Part shown: positions 1-7,500 of the stretch, piece by piece
Numbering within the stretch: the first letter of the stretch is position 1
Layout of the letters: every line of letters starts with the position of its first letter
DNA from: JBAZTO01 sp041661865
Lineage (GTDB): Bacteria; Planctomycetota; Phycisphaerae; SM23-33
Assembly (NCBI GenBank): GCA_041661865.1
Contig: JBAZTO010000078.1
Coordinates: 1-11,242, forward strand
Reading direction: 5' to 3'
DNA length: 11,242 nucleotides
Notes under the pieces: generated by a model
The model's database searches: none
What the model saw: only the letters and a program-made list of their open reading frames with translations
Told to the model about the DNA's origin: nothing
Made by a program: the position numbers and the translations under genes

Positions 1-124
1 GCAGGGGCCGACTGGCCCTATGGGTGGCCAGGGCGGCGCACCGCAGCAGCAGATGCCCGCAGAACTCGCCTCAATGATGGGCGACATGAACGCGATGGCC
101 AGTGGGGTGAATCCGAGTGCCTAG
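1..124 (+). CDS. C-terminal end of an upstream protein (partial), Gly/Pro/Gln/Met-rich tail
   Basis: An open frame enters from the left edge (codons from base 2) and stops at TAG 122-124, giving the last 40 residues of a protein. The tail is rich in Gly, Pro, Gln and Met and contains GGQGGAPQQQMPAEL; it has no recognisable domain. Being followed at once by virion-type genes, it belongs to the same structural operon. Flexible Gly/Gln tails are common at the C terminus of phage portal and other head-tail proteins, so a portal is one possibility, but nothing here proves it. The last codons also carry the ribosome-binding site and GTG start of the next gene, so the two are probably translationally coupled. 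Confidence 0.75.
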   Translation, partial: QGPTGPMGGQGGAPQQQMPAELASMMGDMNAMASGVNPSA

Positions 125-392
125 TTTCTTCGACGGCGTAAACAGCCATATGGCCGAGATGACGAACAGTCTCCGCGGAGAGTTCCGAAAACTGGCCCCG
201 TCCGCCCCGGGCACGCGCGAGCGCTCCACCCAGGAACAGGCCGCCATCTTCAAGGAGATTAGCCGCCTGCCTGAGGCAGAGATGCGTGACTTCTTTGGCG
301 ACATGAAGGCCCGCGCCGGGCATTCCGAAATGGAACAGGCGCCGTGTGAGTTCTGCTCAATGATTGCCAAGTTTGGCCTGGGGGTGGGCTAG
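117..392 (+). CDS. Small helical protein of unknown function with a CxxC motif
   Basis: This 91-aa protein is not recognised. The start is GTG 117-119, which overlaps the previous stop by eight bases (GTGCCTAG). A GGGGTGA stretch at 104-110, six bases upstream, resembles the Shine-Dalgarno consensus GGAGGTGA. An in-frame ATG twelve codons in (residue 12) is a possible later start, but the overlap and the site favour GTG. The middle (about residues 37-66) is charged and predicted helical by eye, and the C-terminal part has Cys77 and Cys80 (APCEFC), with His69 nearby, followed by a hydrophobic Gly-rich end. Two Cys and one His are too few to assert zinc binding. Its stop overlaps the start of the 850-aa gene by one base (TAGTG), so it lies inside a coupled virion operon. 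It could be a head-completion, chaperone or minor virion protein; this is inference from position only. Confidence 0.8.
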   Translation: MPSFFDGVNSHMAEMTNSLRGEFRKLAPSAPGTRERSTQEQAAIFKEISRLPEAEMRDFFGDMKARAGHSEMEQAPCEFCSMIAKFGLGVG

Positions 393-2944
393 TGGCTTAC
401 ACCGTAGACCAGTTCATGGACGCTATCTCTGGCCAGGAGTCTGGTGGCGACTACGGTGCAGAAAACCCGGATAGCGGAGCTTACGGCCGCTTTCAGATTA
501 TGCCCGCCAACTGGCCGTCATGGTCTGCCGAGGCTGGCATCCCTGGCGCGCCGCAGTCTGCGGCCAATCAGGACCGCGTGGCTCGCTTCAAGATGCAGCA
601 GTACTACAACCAGACAGGTTCGTGGGAAGACGTTGCAAGCATGTGGTACTCGGGCCAGCCACGCTCCGAGGTAAACCTAACCCGACGCCAGGGAGAGAAC
701 GGCGAATACCCAAGCATCGGCGAGTACATCGACCAGGTAATGGGCCGGCTCGGTGGCTCATCGGGGGGAGCGAACGGCCCGGTCAATGGTCGGGCCGCTA
801 CGGCTCCTGGCACCACCGGCTCTGGCGGAAATACGTATGGGATTTATAACAACTTGAGTGATACACCCTCCTGGGGCTTCGGCAATCTAGACGACATCCT
901 TGGCAGCGTGCTTCAGCCGGGTAGCGGTGGTAGCGGCAGCGGGACTACCGGCACCACTGGCGCCACGGGCGAGTCCACGATTGACCGCATCATGCGCGAG
1001 TATGGCCTGACCCGCGAGCAGGCGCTCCAGATGATTGGCATCGACCCGTCTGGTGCCAATGACGTTCCAGTTGACCACTTCAACGACATCTCCCCTGGCT
1101 CCGCGCGCGACTTCGATGAATCAGTGCTTCGCGACCGCCGAGACTTCGGCTACAACGCTCAACAGGACGCGGCTGACCGCGCCTTCCTTGAGGCCGAGCA
1201 GAAGGCTGCGGCTGCCCAGCAGCAGTTCGATAACGCTATGGCAGTGGGCGACTTCCAGGCCGCGGCTAAGGCCGCCGAGGACCTGAACCACTGGAAGCAA
1301 GTTGAGGCGACGCAGGCCCAGGAACGTAACAACCTCACGAACCAGGGGCAGCAGCTCGACTATAACCTTGGCCTCGGCAACATTGCCGCTGACCGCTACT
1401 CCACCGACGCCGGCATTGGCATTGCCAATATGCAGAACGCGACGGACGCGGCGCTTGGCCAGCAGCGCAATCAGACCGGGCAGTTCGATGCGGAGACCGC
1501 GCGACTGACCTCTGAGCGCAACTACATTCTTGGCATGGCCAACGCCACGACGGACGCTGAGCGCGTCGCGCTGGACGACCGGCGCCGCATGGACGAACTG
1601 GCCATTGCCAACATGCAGGGGAACAACCAGTTCACCCTTGGCCAGCAGGGGAACCAGGTGGACGCGTTTAACGCGGACACTGGGCGGCAGTCGAGCAACC
1701 AGAACTACTGGGCCGCGATGGCCAACGCCACGAACGACGCAGCACGCGTTGGCATCGAAGACATGTCCCGCCTGGATAAGAACAGTCAGTTTAACGCTGA
1801 CCAGACGAACCAATTTACGCTGGGGCAGCAGGGCAACCAGTCTAGCCAGTTTGGGATGGAGACTGACCGTGCGAATCGCATGGGGCAGCTCGCGCTTGAG
1901 AACAACAAGTTCATCGCCGACATGTCAGATAACCCTCGTGACATGTGGGCGCTCTACGCGATGCAGCGCGGCGTGGCCCCAGACTGGGAAACCATCATGG
2001 CAGGCGGGACGCCCGCTACCGGCTCCGCGCTCGCGCCGTCCAGCGTCATGAATGCGTACAACCCGGTGACCGCGGCCCCCACGTTCAATGCGACCGCGGC
2101 CCAGTCGCAGGCGCAGCAGCAGGCGGGTGGAAGCTACGGCGCAGCCAACAATCAGTTCATCCAGAACTGGCAGGGCGCGAACACGGCAACCAGCACGCTT
2201 CCGCAGTTTAACGAGACGTTCAAGCCAGCGACGGGGCAGGCATCCGGTGGCTACGATTCCTCTCAGAATCAGTTCATCGGCCAGCAGGCCTCGTACCAGC
2301 CGACCACTGGCGCTCCGTCGTTTAACTACACGCCGCAGGCCGCATCTACGCCAACCTGGACCGGCCCCGAGGCCACGTCTAGCTTCCTGCCGACGAACAC
2401 GAACCCCGTCTCTGGCCCGGCGCCGACGTACACCGATACGAACATCGGTGGGCTTCAAAACGGCGTGGCTCTCTCTGGCCTCAAGCCAGGGCTGAACTAC
2501 AGCACTGTTGGCGGCGCTGACCGTACGGGTGCCAACTTCGGCATCCCGGCGTACTACGACCAGGGCATGACGCAGCGCGTTGGCCCGGATGACGTGGTGC
2601 AGGGCGGCACTGGCATCTGGACATGGTACGGCGACAACCTGCCTGGCGGTGGCCAGCAGCTCATCAAGCCGTACAACCCGGCTGACGCACCGATGATGAA
2701 CATGGGCGGCGTCACGAACGCCCCGCAGTTCGTTACCGGGGACGACCCGAATACGCCTGATGGCCTCGGCGTCAACGCTGAGCTTAACGAACCGCAGGTT
2801 GGCCCAGGCGGGCGATACCTCGGAACCAAGGTAACCCCGCTGAACCCTGCGCGCCGCCCGATGGGCAACGCCTGGGGTGGCGACACACTACGAATGGCCG
2901 CTGGCTTTGGCATCCGCCCGTCAACGATGTTCTCCAAGCGCTAA
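392..2944 (+). CDS. Virion-associated peptidoglycan hydrolase (lysozyme-fold/SLT-like) with repeat-rich body
   Basis: This 850-aa protein starts at GTG 392-394, overlapping the previous stop by one base, with a G-rich GGGGGTG stretch just upstream. Residues 5-118 look like a lysozyme-superfamily/lytic-transglycosylase domain. GQESGGDY places the likely catalytic Glu at 16; SGAYGRFQIMP (28-38) and the tryptophan-rich MWYSGQP (84-90) match the fold's usual pattern of ESGG, then GxxQI, then a WYSG-type segment. Residues 120-195 are a Gly/Ser/Thr linker, 240-320 are Ala/Gln/Glu-rich and likely helical, and 330-512 hold three 61-residue repeats. A conserved-looking NPRDMWALYAMQRG follows at 514-527. 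About 540-680 is Pro/Gln/Thr-rich with weaker repeats, and 690-850 is a Gly/Asn/Pro-rich C-terminal region. Known phage proteins of this design are carried in the particle and cut peptidoglycan locally during DNA entry. There is no signal peptide and no holin beside it, so a lysis endolysin is less likely. Gene assignment is firm; enzyme class is good; exact virion location is inferred. Confidence 0.93.
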   Translation: MAYTVDQFMDAISGQESGGDYGAENPDSGAYGRFQIMPANWPSWSAEAGIPGAPQSAANQDRVARFKMQQYYNQTGSWEDVASMWYSGQPRSEVNLTRRQGENGEYPSIGEYIDQVMGRLGGSSGGANGPVNGRAATAPGTTGSGGNTYGIYNNLSDTPSWGFGNLDDILGSVLQPGSGGSGSGTTGTTGATGESTIDRIMREYGLTREQALQMIGIDPSGANDVPVDHFNDISPGSARDFDESVLRDRRDFGYNAQQDAADRAFLEAEQKAAAAQQQFDNAMAVGDFQAAAKAAEDLNHWKQVEATQAQERNNLTNQGQQLDYNLGLGNIAADRYSTDAGIGIANMQNATDAALGQQRNQTGQFDAETARLTSERNYILGMANATTDAERVALDDRRRMDELAIANMQGNNQFTLGQQGNQVDAFNADTGRQSSNQNYWAAMANATNDAARVGIEDMSRLDKNSQFNADQTNQFTLGQQGNQSSQFGMETDRANRMGQLALENNKFIADMSDNPRDMWALYAMQRGVAPDWETIMAGGTPATGSALAPSSVMNAYNPVTAAPTFNATAAQSQAQQQAGGSYGAANNQFIQNWQGANTATSTLPQFNETFKPATGQASGGYDSSQNQFIGQQASYQPTTGAPSFNYTPQAASTPTWTGPEATSSFLPTNTNPVSGPAPTYTDTNIGGLQNGVALSGLKPGLNYSTVGGADRTGANFGIPAYYDQGMTQRVGPDDVVQGGTGIWTWYGDNLPGGGQQLIKPYNPADAPMMNMGGVTNAPQFVTGDDPNTPDGLGVNAELNEPQVGPGGRYLGTKVTPLNPARRPMGNAWGGDTLRMAAGFGIRPSTMFSKR
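1379..1927 (+). repeat. Three protein-level repeats of exactly 61 residues inside the 850-aa protein
   Basis: Residues about 330-390, 391-451 and 452-512 align with a constant 61-residue (183-bp) period. LGQQ[RG]NQ begins at residues 355, 416 and 477. IANMQ occurs at 344 and 405, and MANAT at 382 and 443. Copies 2 and 3 share NQFTLGQQGNQ exactly. The DNA has diverged, so this is an old duplication kept at protein level. The units are rich in Asn, Gln and Ala and probably form an elongated rod or stalk. Confidence 0.85.
2078..2332 (+). repeat. Weak 38-41 residue repeats with PxFNxT in the 850-aa protein
   Basis: The motif P-x-F-N-x-T occurs at residues 563, 604 and 642, and NQFI follows at 587 and 626 after a GGSY/GGY stretch. 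The unit is therefore about 40 residues and present in two full copies plus part of a third. The surrounding sequence is low in complexity (Gln, Ala, Thr, Pro), so part of the resemblance could be compositional. Confidence 0.55.
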
Positions 2945-2956
2945 GGATTAACTATG
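2943..2956 (+). promoter_or_regulatory. Ribosome-binding site and ATG of the 513-aa gene
   Basis: AAGGA at 2943-2947 stands six bases before ATG 2954-2956 and overlaps the TAA stop of the 850-aa gene. The surrounding AAGGATTAACTATGGC agrees with the site before the giant gene (AAGGATAACCTTTGGC, 4561-4576) in 13 of 16 positions. The two initiation regions thus look related. Confidence 0.75.
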
Positions 2957-4495
2957 GCAATCACTGGACTCCCCAACCGCAGGGCTGAACTCACGGCCTC
3001 CGCACGCCAGCAGGCGAACCCGCAGGCTGCGCCTACGCAGCAGAACACCCAGCCGACGCAACAGGCTGCCCAGCCCAGTGGCGGCAGTTCCAGTGGCACG
3101 TTCTACGGCGGGATGGGCGGAGGTATGGGTAACGACGCGGGCTCGTTCTATTCGAGTCTTGGCGGCGGCATGAGCCGCCCGAGCCAGACGCGCATGGCTC
3201 AGCCGGCGCCGATTGCCTCTGCGCCACAGCCCCAGGCCCAGCAGTCGCCGGGCCTCTGGGAGGGACCGCAGAACCCAGGGCCAGCCACCCCAGTGCCGCA
3301 ATACCCCGGTGGCTCTGGCGCCAGCGGCGCCCCGGCACCGACCCCCAGCCCCATGCCACAGCCACTCAGTGAGGCTGACTTTATCACTTCTATTCAGCAG
3401 AAGATTGCAAGCGGTGGCCTTAGTGCCGCGGATATCGTTCTTGCAAAGGCGATGTTCCCCGGCAACCAGGGGCTCCTGGATGCGGTGAGCGGGGCGCTGA
3501 ACGGACTCCCCTTCAACTACGCCCCGGTTACACATCCGGGGTACGGAGACATCGGCACCCCGGACCCGGTAGCGCCGCCGCAGACGACCCCCCCGTTTAC
3601 GATGCCGTCGCAAAGCCTCCCGTCGAACCCGCAGCGCAACGCGCCCGTCCAGACGACCAACCCGCCCGACATGGTTACCACCGCTCCGCCGCCGCGCGGA
3701 AGCGAAGGCCAGAAGCACCCGCGCACCGGCGCGCCCACTGGGCCACGGCAGGGTGGGAAGGAAGGCGGCGGTGTCCAGAACGCCCCGCGCTCCGGCGTGG
3801 CCCCGGCCGCGGTTCCCGAGTATCGCTCGGTCTACGACCGGCCTGATTTCAACTACAGCCCTACTCCGCAGTACGGCCGCGACCAGGAGGTCCTGTATGG
3901 AACTGGCGGCGGGCAGACGATGGAAAATCGCAACCCTGGCGCGTTCTCTGGCAACATAGCGTCGCAGATGCCGGGTGCCGGGGCGCAGACGCTGGAGATG
4001 CGCAACCCGCAGCTCACCCCGCAACTCATGGCCCGCATTCAGCAGTTGCGAGACATGGCGCGCCAGCAGCAGATGTTGCAGCGCGCCCAGCAGGCTCCCC
4101 GCTTTGCCTTCGGCACGGACAACTCCGCGCAGTACCAGCAGAACGGAATGGGCAACTCCTGGATTCCCAGCACGAGCAACAGTTACGCGCAGGGCAAGGA
4201 GATTCCGCCAGCGCTTCAGCGCCTCATTGACATGGGAATGCCGATTCCGCCAGCGCTTCTGAACAGCGTCACTGGTGGCCAGTCTGGCCCGCTGAATATG
4301 GCCAGTGCCTTCACTGCGCGTGGCGGCGGCTCCCTTCCTTCCATGCAGGGCATGGACAGGATGAGCATGGACGAGCGTGAGGCATTCGGCGGCTACCTTA
4401 CTGGCCCCATTGGGATGCCTGAAGCAAGTACAATGGACTCTATAGGCCGACCGACTTCTAACCTCCAACCGGCCGCTCGTTCACGCATTGGCTAA
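2954..4495 (+). CDS. Pro/Gly/Gln-rich virion-type protein of unknown function
   Basis: This 513-aa protein starts at ATG 2954 with a clear AAGGA site. I recognise no family. Residues 1-137 are low complexity (Gln, Ala, Pro, then Gly/Met-rich FYGGMGGGMG, residues 50-59). Residues 137-185 are a compact amphipathic segment (LSEADFITSIQQKIASGG onward). Residues 190-290 are Pro/Thr-rich and probably disordered. Residues 350-381 form a Gln/Met/Arg-rich helix (PQLMARIQQLRDMARQQQ). QT[ML]ExRNP occurs twice, at 321 and 345, and IPPAL twice, at 417 and 431, the latter encoded by a 17-bp exact DNA repeat. There is no signal peptide or membrane segment. It lies nine bases after the 850-aa gene, and its TAA is the first base triplet of the following leader repeats. 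Its place between two likely ejected proteins suggests a partner or linker that is also packaged; that is inference. Confidence 0.9.
   Translation: MAITGLPNRRAELTASARQQANPQAAPTQQNTQPTQQAAQPSGGSSSGTFYGGMGGGMGNDAGSFYSSLGGGMSRPSQTRMAQPAPIASAPQPQAQQSPGLWEGPQNPGPATPVPQYPGGSGASGAPAPTPSPMPQPLSEADFITSIQQKIASGGLSAADIVLAKAMFPGNQGLLDAVSGALNGLPFNYAPVTHPGYGDIGTPDPVAPPQTTPPFTMPSQSLPSNPQRNAPVQTTNPPDMVTTAPPPRGSEGQKHPRTGAPTGPRQGGKEGGGVQNAPRSGVAPAAVPEYRSVYDRPDFNYSPTPQYGRDQEVLYGTGGGQTMENRNPGAFSGNIASQMPGAGAQTLEMRNPQLTPQLMARIQQLRDMARQQQMLQRAQQAPRFAFGTDNSAQYQQNGMGNSWIPSTSNSYAQGKEIPPALQRLIDMGMPIPPALLNSVTGGQSGPLNMASAFTARGGGSLPSMQGMDRMSMDEREAFGGYLTGPIGMPEASTMDSIGRPTSNLQPAARSRIG
4201..4259 (+). repeat. 17-bp exact direct repeat encoding IPPAL twice
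   Basis: GATTCCGCCAGCGCTTC occurs at 4201-4217 and again at 4243-4259, 42 bases (14 codons) apart and in the same frame. The two copies encode IPPALQ and IPPALL. Exact DNA identity points to a recent local duplication or gene-conversion-like event in the 513-aa gene. Confidence 0.85.
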
Positions 4496-4573
4496 CCTTT
4501 ATTAAGGTTTGGCCATGTTAAAGGATAACTCGTAACCTTTAATAAGCACCGGAGCTAATCAAGGATAACCTTT
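4493..4573 (+). promoter_or_regulatory. Hairpin-rich leader with a 40-bp degenerate tandem repeat before the giant gene
   Basis: TAACCTTT occurs at 4493, 4533 and 4566, and AAGGATAAC at 4521 and 4561. Segments 4493-4532 and 4533-4572 align at about 26 of 40 bases, so the leader looks like a degenerate tandem duplication. It can form three hairpins in a row built on AAGG/CCTT pairing. The first is AACCTT-TATT-AAGGTT (4494-4509). The second runs from 4517 to 4543, with eight pairs, one A-A mismatch and two more pairs around ACTCG. The third, weak, is AAGG-ATAA-CCTT (4561-4572), which contains the Shine-Dalgarno site and the first base of the start codon. The first hairpin lacks a U tract, so it is not a standard terminator. 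Control of translation of the giant gene is the likely role. Confidence 0.6.
4515..4535 (+). CDS. Possible six-codon leader ORF (uORF)
   Basis: ATG 4515 opens a frame of six codons (MLKDNS) that stops at TAA 4533-4535. AAGG at 4504-4507 lies seven bases upstream and could serve as its ribosome-binding site. If translated, the ribosome would open the second leader hairpin (4517-4543) and end 26 bases before the ribosome-binding site of the giant gene. So short a frame easily arises by chance; this is a candidate only. Confidence 0.2.
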   Translation: MLKDNS

Positions 4574-4574
4574 G
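4561..4574 (+). promoter_or_regulatory. Ribosome-binding site and TTG start of the giant gene
   Basis: AAGGAT at 4561-4566 is followed after five bases by TTG 4572-4574. No ATG or GTG with a comparable site lies close by in frame, and the encoded start (MARSIFDDFGDV) reads as a natural N terminus. The site resembles that of the 513-aa gene, where the start is ATG, so the TTG may be a down-tuned derivative of the same initiation region. Confidence 0.75.
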
Positions 4575-7500
4575 GCCCGTAGCATCTTCGACGATTTCGG
4601 CGACGTAATCACCGCGCAGATTAACCGTTCAAACCCCGCGGCTGGCTTTCGCAAGACTTCTTCTGACCCGAAGAAGGACTGGCTGAAGACCAGCCTTACT
4701 GGCTATACGGACCGTGCGCGGTATACGGCCGCCCTACTGGCCCAGGCGCGCCAGCAGGAAGAGGAAGAAGAGCGGCGCCGCAAGGAACTGGAAAAGCAGC
4801 AGAAGAAGCAAGGCTTCCTGCGTCGCAACCTGCCCTCCGTGGACAAGGGCCTGAAGGGCCTCAAGAAGGTTGGCGGCAAGGCGCTCGATAAGACAGCGGA
4901 CGCCGGCAAGTCCATCTGGGATGCGTCGAACGACATCAGTGACGCCGCTATGGGCGCCGGCCCAGCCGCGGCCGGAGACCTGAAGTTCCGCGAAGACGGA
5001 ACGCCGTACTTCGATTACTCGCTGAAGAGCGTGTTGTCCACGCCCAAGAACCTCCTGGACGTTGGCCGAACCAAGGAGAATAACAAGAAACTCCGCCAGG
5101 CTGGCGTTGACATTGGCGACAATGCCTATGAGCGCACGCAGGCGATGGGACAGATTGCCCGCGGCTCTATGCCCGAGCCTGACGCCCTCGCTACTGGCTT
5201 CCTCGTGGACCCGCAGACATGGGTGCCGGTTGGGGGCGTGTCTAAGGTGGCTGCCAAGGCTGGGCTCAAGCTGAACAAGGCTGGCCGGGTTGGCGCTGCG
5301 ATTATCGAAGGGGCCAGTCCGAGGGCAAACGTTGGCATCGCTGGCGGACTCGCCGCAGGCTCCGCGTTGTCGGACAAATTGGGGCTTGAGGGCACGCCAA
5401 AGGCGCTGCTGACAATGGGCGCGTCAATGGTTGGCGGTGGCGCCTCGGGCTTCAAGCGTAACGTTGACCCGCTGGCGGTTCAGTCCCCGAAGACTGCGCC
5501 GAGTGGGCGGCCGATTGTCGCGGATAGTCGCACGCAGATTAGCGGGCCGACCTTCAAGAACCAGCGCTGGGAGCCAGACGGCATCCGCGGGAGGGTTCTT
5601 GTAGCCGAAGACGCGCAAGGCCAAACGAATGAGCTAGCTAGAATCCACGAGACCCCCGATGGTTGGGCGGACGGCCTTGACGGCACGGTTTGGCGCGACA
5701 TGACCGAGGCGGAAGTGAAGCGCGAATACGAGATTCGCTTCCAGAGGGACGTAGAGAAGAAGGCCACGTACTCACCGCCGCGCCACATGGCCAATGAGCG
5801 TATGTGGTTCCACTCGACGGACGGTGCTCACGACTTCCTTGACCCCGAGTTCGCCGTCGCGCGTACTACGCAGGGCCAGGGTATCTACCTTGCTGCGGAC
5901 CCGAAGAAGAGCGCTGGGTCATATGGTAGCCGCACGTTCGCCACTGAGTTCGACGGCAACGCCCTGGACCTCACCGCTCAGGTAGACACTCCTTTCTGGG
6001 ATGCGATTGCTGACAAGCTCGGCGTGCCGCGCGCTGACGAGGCTGCGCTAAAGCGCGCCAAGGGCAGCTCCTACTCCACCGTTGGCCGCAAGGGCGAAGG
6101 CTTTACGAACTACAACTACCGCGACTATCTCATCGACATGATGTCCGTGAATCGCGACCTCGAAGAGATGGTCCTGTCCGGCAGGTTTGCAAAGCTGCTT
6201 GGTAGCGAAGGTGAATACCGCTACCCGTCAGCAAACACAATGGCCCAAGCCGTCGTCCAGAACGAGATTGGCGACGCCGGCTTCGATGCCGTCTTCCACC
6301 ACAGCCCCAATGCTGACGGCGAAGTCCTTGTCGTCATCAACGGTGACAAGATGCGCACCGTTGGCGAGGTGAACAACCTCACCAACCTGGACACGCAGGC
6401 TGCCACGTGGGATGACCTAAAGGGTGGAATCAGGGCGATTCCCCCGGACGCTCCTAAGAACGCATGGCGCCCGCCAGGGATGCCTGATTACCCATCGCAA
6501 CGCCCCTCCTTCCGCGAGTACGACAATGCCGGAGGCGTAGGCGAAGCCGGGCAGATTAACCCGGAACTCGCCGCCATGCTTGCCACGACGGCTGGCGGCG
6601 CTGCGATTGGCTATCAGCAGGATGGCATGGAAGGCGCTATCGCTGGCGGTGGCATTGGCCTTCTCGGTGGCGCTGGTCTAGTCGGCGCAACCCGCGCCTT
6701 CCGCGGCGGCCCCCAGTCGCAGCCCAACGTGCCACGCCAGGGCTACCAGCCCAGCCTGCCCGGACCTGCCCTGATTGACCCGCCGACTCACACTCCTATT
6801 GAGAACCTTCGCGTTGGTTCCCAGGTGCGGAACCGCAGCGGGCACAAGATTGGCACCGTGCTCCAGGTGGACGCCTCTGGCGACCTCCGCGTGCAGGCCA
6901 AGGACGGCACTGTGTCCACCGTCCCTTATAAGACGGTGTACTCGGAGGCCGACTATTCGGCCAAGGAAACGCAGCGGAAACTCGTCATCGCCCAGAAGAA
7001 GGTCGTCCCTGACCAGGTGATGATTGACGCGCAGCGTGCTGACTTTGAGGACGCGCTGCGCCATGCCGAGGCCCTGACTGACTCGGGCCGCCTGCTGGGC
7101 AGGAAGACTGGCGCGCTTGGCCGCGCCATCGACCCGGCGTCCAAGTTCACGTCGGCCGCAGCAAAGAAGACGCACGCTGCCATCGTGGCCTCTGCCAACC
7201 TGGTTCACCGCGGCGACTCGGTTGCCGAGGCGCGTGCTGACCAGATACTCAAGACCCTTGCTCCGCTTATCGGCGAAGGCCGCACGGCTGACGTGCGCCG
7301 CGCTGGCGCCCAACTCACCGCACTCGCTGGCCCCAGTGTCGCTGGCATCGCCATGACCCAGGCTACCGGGGATGCCGAGTGGCAGGAGGCGGGGGTTGGC
7401 CTTGGCCTGCTTGGCGCCGGCCTAACGTCTCGCCAGCAGCGCAAGGGCTTCATGAACGACACCCCGTGGGCCAAGATTAAACCGCGAGACCCGGAGCTGC

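Noticed and set aside
2..60. Collagen-like Gly-X-Y fibre in the first partial gene
   Set aside because: GPTGPMGGQGG has only two or three Gly-X-Y triplets before the register is lost; a flexible tail is a simpler reading.
1379..2332. CRISPR-like or DNA-level repeat array
   Set aside because: The repeats are protein-level, in frame, with diverged DNA and no constant spacer/repeat structure.
2948..4468. 506-codon open frame on the minus strand across almost the whole 513-aa gene
   Set aside because: It mirrors a G+C-rich gene with few A/T-rich codons. Its product is an Arg/Ala/His/Leu-rich shadow without domains, has no good ribosome-binding context, and opposes a well-supported operon.
4494..4509. 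Terminator after the 513-aa gene
   Set aside because: AACCTT-TATT-AAGGTT is followed by only three T bases and the stem is A/T-rich and short; a leader hairpin is more likely.
4515..4543. Sigma70 promoter before the giant gene (TTTAAT at 4538-4543)
   Set aside because: The -10 is acceptable, but no -35 of quality exists at 16-18 bases spacing and there is no TG extension. The A/T-rich words are explained by the hairpin repeats.
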